Part shown: positions 19,411 to 29,247 of the stretch, one piece after another
Layout: each line of letters begins with the position of its first letter
Numbering within the stretch: position 1 is the stretch's first letter
Assembly: GCF_002954685.1 (NCBI RefSeq)
Contig: NZ_MSCN01000001.1
Coordinates: forward strand, 3,635,952 to 3,699,951
Origin: Polaribacter porphyrae
GTDB taxonomy: Bacteria; Bacteroidota; Bacteroidia; Flavobacteriales; Flavobacteriaceae
Reading direction: 5' to 3'
DNA length: 64,000 bases
Made by a program: the position numbers and the translations under genes
Notes under the pieces: generated by a model
Database searches by the model: none
What the model saw: the letters and a program-made list of their open reading frames with translations, nothing else
Told to the model about the DNA's origin: nothing

Positions 19411-20502
19411 ATGAGTACAGAGATAAAAAAAATAGAAACAAAATTATTTACAGTTCCATTACCAGAAGTAATGTCTGATGCGAAACATGGAGATCATTAT
19501 CATTTTGAGTTGGTCACTGTCACCATCACTTTAGAAGATGGTAGTGAAGGAACAGGGTATACTTATACTGGAGGAAAAGGTGGTCACGCAATAAAAGCGA
19601 TGATTGAACACGATTTTACAGAAGTTTTAATCGAAAAAGATGGAACAAATATCGAAGAAATCTACGATTTTTTAGAATGGCATATTCATTATGTGGGTCG
19701 TGGAGGAATAGCCTCTTTCGCAATTTCTGCTGTTGATATTGCACTTTGGGACATCAGGTGTAAAAAATTAAATCAACCTTTATGGAAAGTAGCAGGTGGT
19801 GCAAATAACACCTGTAAAGCGTATTGTGGAGGTATTGATTTAATGTTTCCAATTGAAAAACTTTTAGGGAATATAAAAAGTTATTTGGAAAGAGGATTTA
19901 ACGCTGTAAAAATAAAAATTGGTAGAGAAAATTTACAAGAAGATTTAGACAGAATAAAAGCAGTTAGAGCATATATTGGACCAAATGTTACGTTTATGGT
20001 AGATGCCAATTATGCTATGACAGTAGAAAAAGCTATCAAAGCAATAGAAGGCTTTAAACAATATAATATTACTTGGTTTGAAGAACCTATTATTCCTGAT
20101 AATTACAAAGGCTATGCAGAAATTGTGGATGCTACAGATTTTCCTTTAGCAATGGGTGAAAACTTACACACTATTCATGAGTTTGAGTATGCAATGGAGC
20201 AATCAAAATTGTCTTTTGTACAGCCAGATGCATCTAATTGTGGTGGTGTTACAGGCTGGTTGGCTGCTGCAAAATTGGCTGCAAAAAATAACATTCCTGC
20301 ATGTTCTCATGGGATGCAAGAATTACACGTGAGTCTAGTTGCTGCTCAACCCAATGCAGGTTGGTTAGAAGTCCATAGTTTCCCTATTGATGAATATACA
20401 ATGCGTCCTTTAATGGTAGAAAATTATAGAGCAGTAGCTCCAAATACACCTGGAGTTGGAGTAGAGTTTAATTGGGAAAAATTAGCTCCTCATCAACAAT
20501 AA
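19411..20502 (+). CDS. Enolase-superfamily enzyme, probable 3,6-anhydro-L-galactonate cycloisomerase
   Basis: The 363-residue protein has the mandelate-racemase/muconate-lactonizing layout: a capping domain, then 'VKIKIG' (KxK base), metal ligands in 'MVDANYAM', 'EEPI' and 'AMGENL', and 'SHGMQE' near the C-terminus. In the AHG pathway such an enzyme opens the anhydro ring of 3,6-anhydro-L-galactonate to give 2-keto-3-deoxy-L-galactonate. Its position between the ALDH and GH117 makes this assignment strong. Acid-sugar dehydratases of the same superfamily are the alternative. Confidence 0.85.
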   Translation: MSTEIKKIETKLFTVPLPEVMSDAKHGDHYHFELVTVTITLEDGSEGTGYTYTGGKGGHAIKAMIEHDFTEVLIEKDGTNIEEIYDFLEWHIHYVGRGGIASFAISAVDIALWDIRCKKLNQPLWKVAGGANNTCKAYCGGIDLMFPIEKLLGNIKSYLERGFNAVKIKIGRENLQEDLDRIKAVRAYIGPNVTFMVDANYAMTVEKAIKAIEGFKQYNITWFEEPIIPDNYKGYAEIVDATDFPLAMGENLHTIHEFEYAMEQSKLSFVQPDASNCGGVTGWLAAAKLAAKNNIPACSHGMQELHVSLVAAQPNAGWLEVHSFPIDEYTMRPLMVENYRAVAPNTPGVGVEFNWEKLAPHQQ

Positions 20503-20512
20503 AACCTAAATA

Positions 20513-21631
20513 ATGAGTATAGAAATTACAGATAAACAACAAGATTTTTTAGGAATTAGGAATAAAGACAAATTAAGTGCAGCAAGTAAAAGAGCTTTGC
20601 AATGGCCTTCAGATTTAGATTGTGATTGGTTTTTTGAGTATGAAATTGAAGACCTTAAAGGAGATTTGGCTTACGAAGAAGGCATTGTAAGAAGAGACCC
20701 AAGTGCAATGATAAAGTTTGATGGCAAATATTTTGTTTGGTATAGCAGAAGTGTTGGTCCAACTCAAGGTTTTGCTGGAAATATTTCTGAAGATAAAGTT
20801 TTTCCTTGGGATAGATGTGATTTGTGGTATGCCACTTCTTATGATGGTATTACATGGAAAGAAGAGGGTTTAGCTGTAGAAAGAGGAAAAAAAGGTTATT
20901 ATGATGATCGTTCTGTTTTTACACCAGAAATTATGGAATATGATGGAGTATATTATTTATCCTATCAAACTATAAAAGGAGACTATACAGTTCGTGTAAA
21001 AAATGAAGTTGGTTTAGCTTGGTCAAATTCTCCTTATGGACCTTGGGAAAAAAGTAAAATACCTATTTTAAAACCAGCAGATAATGGTATTTGGAAAGGA
21101 AAAACACAGAATAGATTTGCAGTAGAAAAAAAGGGGGATTTTGATAGCCATAAAGTACACGACCCTTGTATAATTCCTTACAATAATAAATTCTATTTGT
21201 ACTATAAAGGTGAGCAAATGGGAGAAGCTATCACCTTTGGTGGTAGACAAATTAGACACGGAGTTGCTATTGCAGACCATCCTAAAGGGCCTTATATAAA
21301 GTCAGAATACAATCCAATTTCTAATAGCGGACACGAAATTTGTGTTTGGCCATATAATGGAGGAATATCTTCTTTAATCACTACTGATGGTCCAGAAAAA
21401 AACACCTTACAATGGTCTCCAGATGGAATTAACTTCGAAATAAAAAGTGTGGTAAAAGGTGCTCCACATGCAATAGGATTAAATAGATATGTAGACCCAG
21501 AAATTCATCCAACACATATTTTAAGGTGGGGTTTAACTCACAAATATATGAATGATGATTATCAATATATAAGAAGGTTTACTACTTGGAAAATGAGACA
21601 TCATACAGCAAAAGGAGAAATAACAACATAA
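20513..21631 (+). CDS. GH117 alpha-1,3-(3,6-anhydro)-L-galactosidase
   Basis: The 372-residue protein has the five-bladed propeller features of GH117: the N-terminal 'SAASKRALQWPSD' helix region used in dimer exchange, 'RRDPSAMI', 'YVWYSR'-like 'YFVWYSRS', and 'KVHDPCI'. These enzymes split neoagarobiose-type ends into 3,6-anhydro-L-galactose and galactose or shorter oligosaccharides. No signal peptide is visible, so it should act in the cytoplasm after uptake. It sits directly downstream of the AHG oxidation genes, which use its product. Confidence 0.9.
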   Translation: MSIEITDKQQDFLGIRNKDKLSAASKRALQWPSDLDCDWFFEYEIEDLKGDLAYEEGIVRRDPSAMIKFDGKYFVWYSRSVGPTQGFAGNISEDKVFPWDRCDLWYATSYDGITWKEEGLAVERGKKGYYDDRSVFTPEIMEYDGVYYLSYQTIKGDYTVRVKNEVGLAWSNSPYGPWEKSKIPILKPADNGIWKGKTQNRFAVEKKGDFDSHKVHDPCIIPYNNKFYLYYKGEQMGEAITFGGRQIRHGVAIADHPKGPYIKSEYNPISNSGHEICVWPYNGGISSLITTDGPEKNTLQWSPDGINFEIKSVVKGAPHAIGLNRYVDPEIHPTHILRWGLTHKYMNDDYQYIRRFTTWKMRHHTAKGEITT

Positions 21632-21652
21632 ACAATTAACTAAAACTAAAAT

Positions 21653-23212
21653 ATGTCAAGTAAAAAATTCTTTGTAGTCAAAATTGCAGCTATAGTAGCA
21701 TTAGGAGGATTTCTATTAGGTTTTGACGCTTCTGTTATTTCTGGAGTTGTAAAATTTATAGAACCAGAATTTAATCTTACAAAATTAGAATTAGGTTGGG
21801 CAGTTAGTTCCATCACTTTGACAGCTGCATTAGGAATGATGATTGCTGGTCCAATGAGTGATAAACATGGAAGAAGAAAAATACTAAAATTTGCGGCTAT
21901 ATTATTCACAATTTCAGCTGCTGGTTCTGCATTAGCAGGTACATTTATCTCATTGATTATTTTTAGAATGATTGGTGGTTTAGCAGTAGGTGCTGCATTA
22001 ATTATCGCTCCAATGTATATTGCTGAAGTTGCACCACCAGAAAAACGTGGTCAGTTAGTTTCTTTCAATCAGTTGAATATTGTAATTGGTATTTCTATCG
22101 CTTTTTTTACAAATTATTTGATTTTGAAATGGGGAAATTCTGATGCTGAATGGACAAAAACCTTTGGTTTCGACAAATGGAATTGGAGATGGATGTTAGG
22201 TTTAGAAGCTATACCAGCAATCTTATATTATTTAGGATTATTTATAGTGCCAAGAAGTCCAAGGTGGTTAATGACTCAAAATAAAAAAGAAGAAGCACTT
22301 GTTGTTATGAAAAAAGTAGTTTCAGAAAATGAAGCTATTTCTCAATTAAATGAAGTAGAGCAAAGTATTGCAGAAGATAAAAACAAAACAAAATCCAAAA
22401 TTAGCGATTTGTTTAAGAAAAATATGCGAAAGGTTATAGTTATTGGTTTGATTGTAGGAATTTTTCAACAAATTGTAGGTATAAATGCAGTTCTTTTTTA
22501 TGCGCCAATGATTTTTGAACAGACAGGAATTGGTACAGATGCATCTTTTATTCAAGCAGCTTTGGTAGGTGTTACCAATTTAGGGTTTACTATACTTGCC
22601 ATCTTAACAATCGATAAATTCGGAAGAAAACCATTGTTAATTATTGGAATGGTAGGAATTGCAATCTCTTTGTTTTTATTAAGTTACGGTTTTAGCGAAG
22701 CTACTTATACTTTAAATGAGACAGCAATTTCAAACTTACCTGCTGAAATCAATCAAACTAAAATTCTTCAATTAAAAGATAAAGTATTTGAAAGTGATAT
22801 TGATTTTAAAGCAGCACTTACTTCTACTTTAGGAGAAGAAGCTGCTTTAACACACGAATCAACATTAATTACTGCATCAGCAAATATGAATACTATCCTT
22901 ATTTTAATAGGAATTATTGGTTTTGTTGGTGCATTTGCAATGTCTATTGGTCCTGTAATGTGGGTATTGTTTTCAGAATTATTTCCGAATAAAATTAGAG
23001 GACTTGCCATTTCATTCGTTGGCTTAATAAATTTGGCAGTTGCTTTTTTAGTGCAATTATTATTCCCCTGGCAATTGGCAGAAATAGGAAACACAAACAC
23101 CTTTTTATTGTTTGGTGTTTTTGCAGTGATTGGTTTGGTTTTAATCTGGATAAAAGTTCCAGAAACAAAAGGAAAATCATTGGAGGAATTGGAAGAATTA
23201 TTAGTAAAATAA
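21653..23212 (+). CDS. MFS sugar porter (XylE/GLUT-type)
   Basis: The 519-residue protein has about 12 membrane segments and the signatures of the sugar-porter family: 'GPMSDKHGRRK' after TM2, 'PRSPRWL' after TM6, and 'PETKGKSLEELE' at the C-terminus. A long loop (about 365-415) near TM9-10 contains a soluble, helical stretch, larger than in typical members. It probably brings galactose, AHG or a small agar-oligosaccharide across the inner membrane. It follows GH117 by 21 bp and is followed 18 bp later by GH50. Confidence 0.9.
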   Translation: MSSKKFFVVKIAAIVALGGFLLGFDASVISGVVKFIEPEFNLTKLELGWAVSSITLTAALGMMIAGPMSDKHGRRKILKFAAILFTISAAGSALAGTFISLIIFRMIGGLAVGAALIIAPMYIAEVAPPEKRGQLVSFNQLNIVIGISIAFFTNYLILKWGNSDAEWTKTFGFDKWNWRWMLGLEAIPAILYYLGLFIVPRSPRWLMTQNKKEEALVVMKKVVSENEAISQLNEVEQSIAEDKNKTKSKISDLFKKNMRKVIVIGLIVGIFQQIVGINAVLFYAPMIFEQTGIGTDASFIQAALVGVTNLGFTILAILTIDKFGRKPLLIIGMVGIAISLFLLSYGFSEATYTLNETAISNLPAEINQTKILQLKDKVFESDIDFKAALTSTLGEEAALTHESTLITASANMNTILILIGIIGFVGAFAMSIGPVMWVLFSELFPNKIRGLAISFVGLINLAVAFLVQLLFPWQLAEIGNTNTFLLFGVFAVIGLVLIWIKVPETKGKSLEELEELLVK

Positions 23213-23230
23213 AATTTAATATTAAATAAA

Positions 23231-25342
23231 ATGAAGCAATTTATATTCTTTTTAATGCTTTCTATATTTTTTATAGGATGTAAAAATGAAAAAGTTGAAG
23301 ACGCTAAAGATGTTTTAGTCTTATTAGATTTTGATACAAATTTTAAGCAATCTCAAGTAATTCCTCAAGATGCAACCTTCGAATTAATTAAGAATTCAGA
23401 TGATAACCTTCTAAAAGTGAATAGTGGTTTTACAGCTGATAAACCAGGAGTTGTAATTAAAGAATCTGCAGATAAACCTTGGGATTTAACAGGGTATAAA
23501 ACTGTAAAAGCAGATGTTACCAATAAAGGTGATGAAGCGATTCAAGTAGAAATGTTTGTGGGCGATGACCCAGATGGTTTGGTAAAATGGTATTGTTCAG
23601 ATTATATGGACATAAATCCTGGAGAAACTAGAACTATTGCTGTAAATTTAGCTTGGACAGAAGATTGGGCGTTTTCGCCTCAAATTGAAGTCAATGGAAT
23701 GCGTGGTGTTCCAGGAAAATTAAAAACGGATATTCAAAAAATAAATCAGGTTTCTTTTAACTCACGTTATGCAAAAAATAGTACACATTATACAGTAGAT
23801 AATATTAGAGCAGAAGGTAAATTAGAGATAAGAAATCCTAAAAATTTCTTTCCTTTTATTGATGAATTTGGACAGTTTATTCATAAAGATTGGGAAGGTA
23901 AAATGCATTCTAATCAAGATTTAGTAGAAAGTGCAAAGAACGAATTAGCACATTTAAATAAAAGTATAGGGCCTAAAAATATTGGAAAATTTGGAGGTTA
24001 TACAAAAGGTCCAAAATTAAAAGCAACTGGTTTTTTTAGAACAGAAAAAGTCAATAATAAATGGTGGATTGTTGATCCTGAAGGATATATCTTCTGGACA
24101 GCTGGTTTAAATTGTGTGGCTTCAGATGCTGTTTATACTGGTGTTTCTGATAGAGAAAACTATTTTAAAGAACTACCTAGTAGAGATTCTGATTTTGGTC
24201 AATTTTACTCTAAAGGAACATTTACTTCTCACGGATTTTATTTAGATAAATTACCTTACGATGCTTATAATTTTTATCAAAGTAATCTATTTAGAAAATA
24301 TGGTGATGATTGGTTGGCATCTTTTAGAGATGTTGCTCACAAAAGAATAAAAGATTGGGGAATGAACACGATTGGTTTTATGTCCGATTTTGGCGCAACA
24401 AAACAACACAGAACTCCTTATGTGGGATCAATTTGGATAAAAAATACGCCAAAAATTTTAGGTTCTGAAGGTTTTTGGGGTAAATTTCATGATGTCTTTG
24501 ATCCAGCTTTTAGAATTGCTGTAAAAAATTCAATTGAATCTCAAAAAGAAGGCGCAAACGACCCTTGGTGTATTGGTTATTTTGTAGATAATGAATTGTC
24601 TTGGGGTTTACCAGGTTTTTTAGCAATTGGAGTTTTAAAAAGTGATAAAAGTCAACAAGCGAAAATTAAGTTCATTAAAAATCTAAAAAATAAATACAAA
24701 AAAATTGAAGTATTAAATGCTGTTTGGAAAACAAAACACAATTCTTGGGATGATTTGTTAAAATCAACAATTCCACCAAATGAAGCAAATGCTAAAGAAG
24801 ATTTAATTGCTTTTTATGGAGAAATTGTTGATACTTATTTTAGAATTATTAATGAAGAACTAAAAAAAACAGCTCCAAATCAAAATTATTTAGGATGTAG
24901 GTTTGCTTGGGCAAATAATGATATTGTACTTTCTACAGCTGGTAAATATTTAGATATTATGAGCTTTAATAAATACGAATATAGTATCGAAAACTTCAAA
25001 TTACCAAAAGGAGTAGACAAACCAGTTATGATTGGAGAATTTCATTTTGGGGCTTTAGATAAAGGTAGTTTTCACGTAGGAATAAAAAAAGCAAGAAATC
25101 AAGCAGAAAGAGGACAAATGTATCAAGATTATATTCGAGGTGCTTTAAGACATCCAAATATTGTAGGTGCACATTGGTTTCAATATATAGATGAACCAAA
25201 TACAGGACGTTTTGATGGTGAAAACTACAACGTTGGTTTTGTAGATATTGCTGATAATCCTTTTGAAGATTTAATCAAAAAAGTAAAAGAAACTACGTAT
25301 TCTATGTATGATTATCGAATAAACAATTCTTTTAAACAATAA
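23231..25342 (+). CDS. GH50 beta-agarase, lipoprotein
   Basis: The 703-residue protein has a lipobox (FIGC, Cys17), an N-terminal beta-sandwich resembling a carbohydrate-binding module (about 25-200) and a TIM-barrel domain from about 260. 'GFFRTEKVNNKWWIVDPEGY' is the GH50 entry motif; likely acid/base Glu455 ('FVDNELSWG') and nucleophile Glu603 ('IGEFHFG'). GH50 agarases release neoagarobiose or neoagarotetraose in exo or endo mode. It closes the operon that starts at 12371. GH86 shares the clan and was considered, but the motifs fit GH50 better. Confidence 0.85.
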   Translation: MKQFIFFLMLSIFFIGCKNEKVEDAKDVLVLLDFDTNFKQSQVIPQDATFELIKNSDDNLLKVNSGFTADKPGVVIKESADKPWDLTGYKTVKADVTNKGDEAIQVEMFVGDDPDGLVKWYCSDYMDINPGETRTIAVNLAWTEDWAFSPQIEVNGMRGVPGKLKTDIQKINQVSFNSRYAKNSTHYTVDNIRAEGKLEIRNPKNFFPFIDEFGQFIHKDWEGKMHSNQDLVESAKNELAHLNKSIGPKNIGKFGGYTKGPKLKATGFFRTEKVNNKWWIVDPEGYIFWTAGLNCVASDAVYTGVSDRENYFKELPSRDSDFGQFYSKGTFTSHGFYLDKLPYDAYNFYQSNLFRKYGDDWLASFRDVAHKRIKDWGMNTIGFMSDFGATKQHRTPYVGSIWIKNTPKILGSEGFWGKFHDVFDPAFRIAVKNSIESQKEGANDPWCIGYFVDNELSWGLPGFLAIGVLKSDKSQQAKIKFIKNLKNKYKKIEVLNAVWKTKHNSWDDLLKSTIPPNEANAKEDLIAFYGEIVDTYFRIINEELKKTAPNQNYLGCRFAWANNDIVLSTAGKYLDIMSFNKYEYSIENFKLPKGVDKPVMIGEFHFGALDKGSFHVGIKKARNQAERGQMYQDYIRGALRHPNIVGAHWFQYIDEPNTGRFDGENYNVGFVDIADNPFEDLIKKVKETTYSMYDYRINNSFKQ

Positions 25343-25388
25343 AACAAATTTTGTTTTTATAAAGTTTAATTTTTAGTTGTAAAAAAAC

Positions 25389-25449
25389 CATTTGTTTTAC
25401 ATTTTAAATATTCTGTTTCCTTTAGCTATCAATCATAAAGATACTTTTG
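25389..25449 (+). promoter_or_regulatory. Tandem half-site promoter, site 6
   Basis: Half-site CATTTGTT (25389-25396) is followed at 21 bp by a degenerate ATTCTGTT (25410-25417) that keeps only the GTT end. The -7 box TACTTTTG (25442-25449) matches TAnnTTTG fully at 32 bp. The start codon at 25484 is 35 bp further on. Confidence 0.6.
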
Positions 25450-25483
25450 TGTAATACATCAGATATATTAAGTATAGAAAAAA

Positions 25484-26680
25484 ATGATAATGGTAAAAAA
25501 GAAATTAGTGTACCTATTAAACTTATTCTTAATTTTTGGAATATTATTTGCTTGTAGTAGTGATGATGGTGAAGAAAATTTTCCTGAAGACACTCAAAAT
25601 CCAACTATTACCTGTCAAGCTAATATTAATGTAAATATTGCTTCTACTGAAAGTTCAGTAGCAATTACTTATCCATTGCCAACAGCAACAGATAATGTTA
25701 GTGCAAGAGTTATTCTTTTAAAAGGATTAAAGTCTGGAGAACAATTTCCTGTTGGAACTACTACCAATACTTTTAGAGCATTTGATGAAGCAGGAAATTC
25801 TGTTGAATGTAGTTTTGATGTTATTGTAACAAGAGACTCACCATCTAATAACCAACCTTATTTTATTGGAAATGACCCAAAACCAACTGGTAAAAAATGG
25901 ACTAAAGTTGAAAATTTATCTGATGATTTTAACGGAACAACTTTTGATGATGTAAAATGGCATCGAAATCCTTCTACAGATGGTTTTAACTGGCGAGGAA
26001 GACCTCCAGGATTATTCAAATCTGAAAATGTTACAGTTGCTAATGGAAATTTAAATGTCGCTGTTCAAAAGTTGGCATCTACACAAACAGTAAATGGAAA
26101 CGAGTATACACATAGTGGAGCAATTATACGTTCAAAGAAAGTTGCTGTTCAAGGCCAATATTATGAATGTAGAATGAAAGCAAATAGTACAGTGATGTCT
26201 TCTACTTTTTGGATTGCCTATAAACAAAGTTGTAGTTCTGGTCCTGTTAGAAAACTTGAATTGGATATTCAAGAATGTGTAGGACGTGTTCATAATGGTA
26301 CTTCAGATTGGGCAAAAGATTATGCTAACATTTTCGCTTCTAATACTTGGAGACATCAAAGAACTTGCGATACTGGCGAAAACGAATCGAAACAATCACC
26401 TGGTAAAACTATATTAAGCGAAGAAAATAATTCAAGATATTTTGTATATGGTTGCTGGTGGAAATCTCCAACAGAAATTTTATTCTATTTAGATGGAGAA
26501 TACACACACTCTATTACACCACCTACAGATTTTGATTTAGAAGGGCATATAACAATGGCAATTGAAACCTATGATTGGAATCCTGTTGATGATGCAGGGA
26601 GTATATTTAACACAGGCTCTGTTGATGAATTGACCACTAAATACGATTGGGTTAGAACTTGGAAGTTAGAAGATGAATAA
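25484..26680 (+). CDS. HYR domain plus GH16 lipoprotein
   Basis: The 398-residue protein has a lipobox (LFAC, Cys24), an acidic linker, one HYR immunoglobulin-like domain (about 38-116, 'PTITC...FRAFDEAGNSVECSF') and a GH16 domain (about 138-398). The active-site strand is ELDIQE with Glu259 and Glu264. HYR domains often serve as spacers or adhesion modules on marine surface enzymes. It has its own copy of the shared promoter and is convergent with the next gene, 10 bp away. Agarase or porphyranase activity is likely; a second in-frame ATG at 25490 is an equally good start. Confidence 0.85.
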   Translation: MIMVKKKLVYLLNLFLIFGILFACSSDDGEENFPEDTQNPTITCQANINVNIASTESSVAITYPLPTATDNVSARVILLKGLKSGEQFPVGTTTNTFRAFDEAGNSVECSFDVIVTRDSPSNNQPYFIGNDPKPTGKKWTKVENLSDDFNGTTFDDVKWHRNPSTDGFNWRGRPPGLFKSENVTVANGNLNVAVQKLASTQTVNGNEYTHSGAIIRSKKVAVQGQYYECRMKANSTVMSSTFWIAYKQSCSSGPVRKLELDIQECVGRVHNGTSDWAKDYANIFASNTWRHQRTCDTGENESKQSPGKTILSEENNSRYFVYGCWWKSPTEILFYLDGEYTHSITPPTDFDLEGHITMAIETYDWNPVDDAGSIFNTGSVDELTTKYDWVRTWKLEDE

Positions 26681-26690
26681 TATTAGAGAA

Positions 26691-29240
26691 TTAGTTTGAT
26701 ATAATTGCCAAGTTATCAGATTTTACTCCTTCCACAGAAGCAGAAACTAAAATTTTCCCTTGCTCTTTAGTCGATTGTACAATTATAATAGCTTTTCCTT
26801 GATGCGTGATAATCTTATTTGTTTTATGAGATTGCACATTCATTTCCCAACCATTATCAACGCCAATATTTTTTGCTTCGCCAGATAAATTGAAAGTTAC
26901 TTCTTGGTCGTTATCTGTAATTAAATTTCCATTTTTATCTAATAAATTAATCGTGACAATTGCTACATCATAACCATCTGCATTCAACTCATTTTTGGTC
27001 GATTCAATTTTAATTTTTGTAACTGTTTTGCTTGTTGTATTTAAAATATATTCATCCGCTTTTTTACCATTATCATAACCAACTACTTTTAATTCTCCTT
27101 TAGAATATGGAACTAACCATTTAATAATGTGATCTGTGTCTGTAAAATCTGCGAGTTTCTGTTTTCCTAAAGATTTGTTATTTAAGAATAATTCTGCTTC
27201 TTCACAATTGGTATATGCCTGTACTACAATAGCTTCATTAGTATCATATTTCCATTTTGGATATACTTTATACCATTCCCATTTACGTAGCATTTTCCAA
27301 ACTGGTGGAGGTGTAAATTGCATTTCAAATTTCCAGCCATTTTTTTTAGAAAATGAAAATTCACTCTCACTTTCTGGAGTTGTAACCATATATACTTTTG
27401 GTTCATCTTTCCAAAGGGTTTCATAAAAATGACCTCTTGGTGTTTTAAAACCTGCGTAATCAAAAAACGAAATATTCAAGCCTTTTCTTGGCCAAGGACC
27501 AGCTTCACCTAAATAGGCAAAACCTGTCCAAACGAAAATTCCAGATACAAAATCACGTTCTATTACGCTTTTCCATTCGTCATAATTCCCCCAATTTTCA
27601 GAACCTAAAATAACTAAATTAGGATATGCTTTATGAGCAACATCATATTCTGTTGCTCTGTAATTAAACCCAAAAACGTCAACCGTTTTTCCATAACCAC
27701 TTGCCATTCCAACAGAAGGTAACACACTACCACAAGTTACAGGCCTTGTTGTATCTTCTTCTTTTACCCATTTTGTAAGTTTTTTTGCAATGCTTGCTAA
27801 AGGATCTTTTCCATCAATATTTTTATGGAAAACTTTTTTAATAATTGCTTCATCATAAGTAGGAACAAGCTCATAACCTTGATCGCTAGATTTTGCATTT
27901 ACTTCAGCAAAAGTTTTTGGATAATGAGAAAAAGTCCATTCAATTTCGTTACCAATACTCCACATAAATACAGATGGATGATTGAAATCTCTTCGAATTA
28001 AATCTTTCAAATCACGTTCTGCCCATTCATCAAAAACTGCTGGGTATGATTTTGACGATTCCATAGAAGCTGCATTGTCTCCAATATGAATTTTACTCTT
28101 TTTTTTAGGTTCATTCCATTCGTCAAAAGCTTCATTCATCACTAAAATTCCTTGAGCATCACAAACTTCTAACAACTCAATTGCGTGTGGATTATGTGCA
28201 AATCTTATCGCATTTACACCAATAGATTTTAGTTTTTCAACACGATATTCCCAAATTGCTTTTGGCACTGCTGCACCAACAGCACCAGCTTCGTGATGTA
28301 AATTGACACCTTTTATTTTTACATTTTTTCCATTTAAAAAGAAGCCTTTATTGGCATCAAAACGAATAGAACGAATTCCAAAAGTTTCTGTTGTATTGTC
28401 AATTATTTTTCCATTTTGAAGTAAATTTACTTCTAACTTGTACAAATTTGCATTTTCAGTTGACCATAATTTTGGATTTTTAATATCAATTTTGATAGTT
28501 GCTATTTCGTCAATATTGGAAATTTCTTTATCGTTTTTAGTGATTTCATTACCATTGTTGTCGAAAATTTTATAATTCAAAGAAAGATTAGACACATCTT
28601 CAGCTGATGAATTTTCAAGTTTTGTATTGATATTTACAACTGCATTTTCAGTCGTAACTTCTGGAGTTGTTATTTGAATTCCCCATTGAGCAATGTGTAA
28701 TTTCGATTGTTTAATCAATTGCACTTTTCTGTAAATTCCAGAACCTGTGTACCAACGTGAATCTGCATAGGCTTTTCTATCAACTTTAACAGCAATCACA
28801 TTTATTGAACCATCAAAATTTAAATAATCTGATAAATTATAAGAAAAAGAGCTATAACCATTTGGTCTTTTTCCAAGAAAATGTCCATTAATCCAAACTT
28901 CAGAGTTGTTATAAACTCCATCAAATAGCACAGAAATGTGTTTGTTCTTATCATCAACATTTACAATAAACGTTTTTCTGTACCAACCAATTCCACCTTC
29001 TACAAAACCTGTACTTGAAGCAGTTTCTCCCTCTTTTTGGTATCCTTTTTCAATACTCCAATCGTGAGGAACATTTAATGTTCTCCAATTTGTATCATCT
29101 AAATCAATTGCTTCTGCATTTGGTTCATTTGCTAAAGAAAATTTCCAATTTTGATTAAAATCTTTAACAACTCTATGATTATCATTTTTTGAACACGCAG
29201 CTATAATTAGTATTCCTATTAAATAAAAAAAATATTTCAT
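26691..29240 (-). CDS. GH2 beta-galactosidase-type lipoprotein (second copy)
   Basis: The 849-residue protein has a lipobox (IAAC, Cys16) and the full GH2 domain order. Glu432 in 'WSIGNEIEW' is the acid/base and Glu548 in 'LGSENWG' the nucleophile. It aligns along its length with the GH2 at 12371, but the barrel insertion (about 450-490) and the C-terminal beta domains differ. Two GH2 paralogues in one locus suggest division of labour, for example galactose against 6-O-methyl-galactose ends, which is inference. It is the last gene of a three-gene minus-strand operon with two GH16 genes. Confidence 0.87.
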   Translation of the reverse strand: MKYFFYLIGILIIAACSKNDNHRVVKDFNQNWKFSLANEPNAEAIDLDDTNWRTLNVPHDWSIEKGYQKEGETASSTGFVEGGIGWYRKTFIVNVDDKNKHISVLFDGVYNNSEVWINGHFLGKRPNGYSSFSYNLSDYLNFDGSINVIAVKVDRKAYADSRWYTGSGIYRKVQLIKQSKLHIAQWGIQITTPEVTTENAVVNINTKLENSSAEDVSNLSLNYKIFDNNGNEITKNDKEISNIDEIATIKIDIKNPKLWSTENANLYKLEVNLLQNGKIIDNTTETFGIRSIRFDANKGFFLNGKNVKIKGVNLHHEAGAVGAAVPKAIWEYRVEKLKSIGVNAIRFAHNPHAIELLEVCDAQGILVMNEAFDEWNEPKKKSKIHIGDNAASMESSKSYPAVFDEWAERDLKDLIRRDFNHPSVFMWSIGNEIEWTFSHYPKTFAEVNAKSSDQGYELVPTYDEAIIKKVFHKNIDGKDPLASIAKKLTKWVKEEDTTRPVTCGSVLPSVGMASGYGKTVDVFGFNYRATEYDVAHKAYPNLVILGSENWGNYDEWKSVIERDFVSGIFVWTGFAYLGEAGPWPRKGLNISFFDYAGFKTPRGHFYETLWKDEPKVYMVTTPESESEFSFSKKNGWKFEMQFTPPPVWKMLRKWEWYKVYPKWKYDTNEAIVVQAYTNCEEAELFLNNKSLGKQKLADFTDTDHIIKWLVPYSKGELKVVGYDNGKKADEYILNTTSKTVTKIKIESTKNELNADGYDVAIVTINLLDKNGNLITDNDQEVTFNLSGEAKNIGVDNGWEMNVQSHKTNKIITHQGKAIIIVQSTKEQGKILVSASVEGVKSDNLAIISN

Positions 29241-29247
29241 CAGTTTA

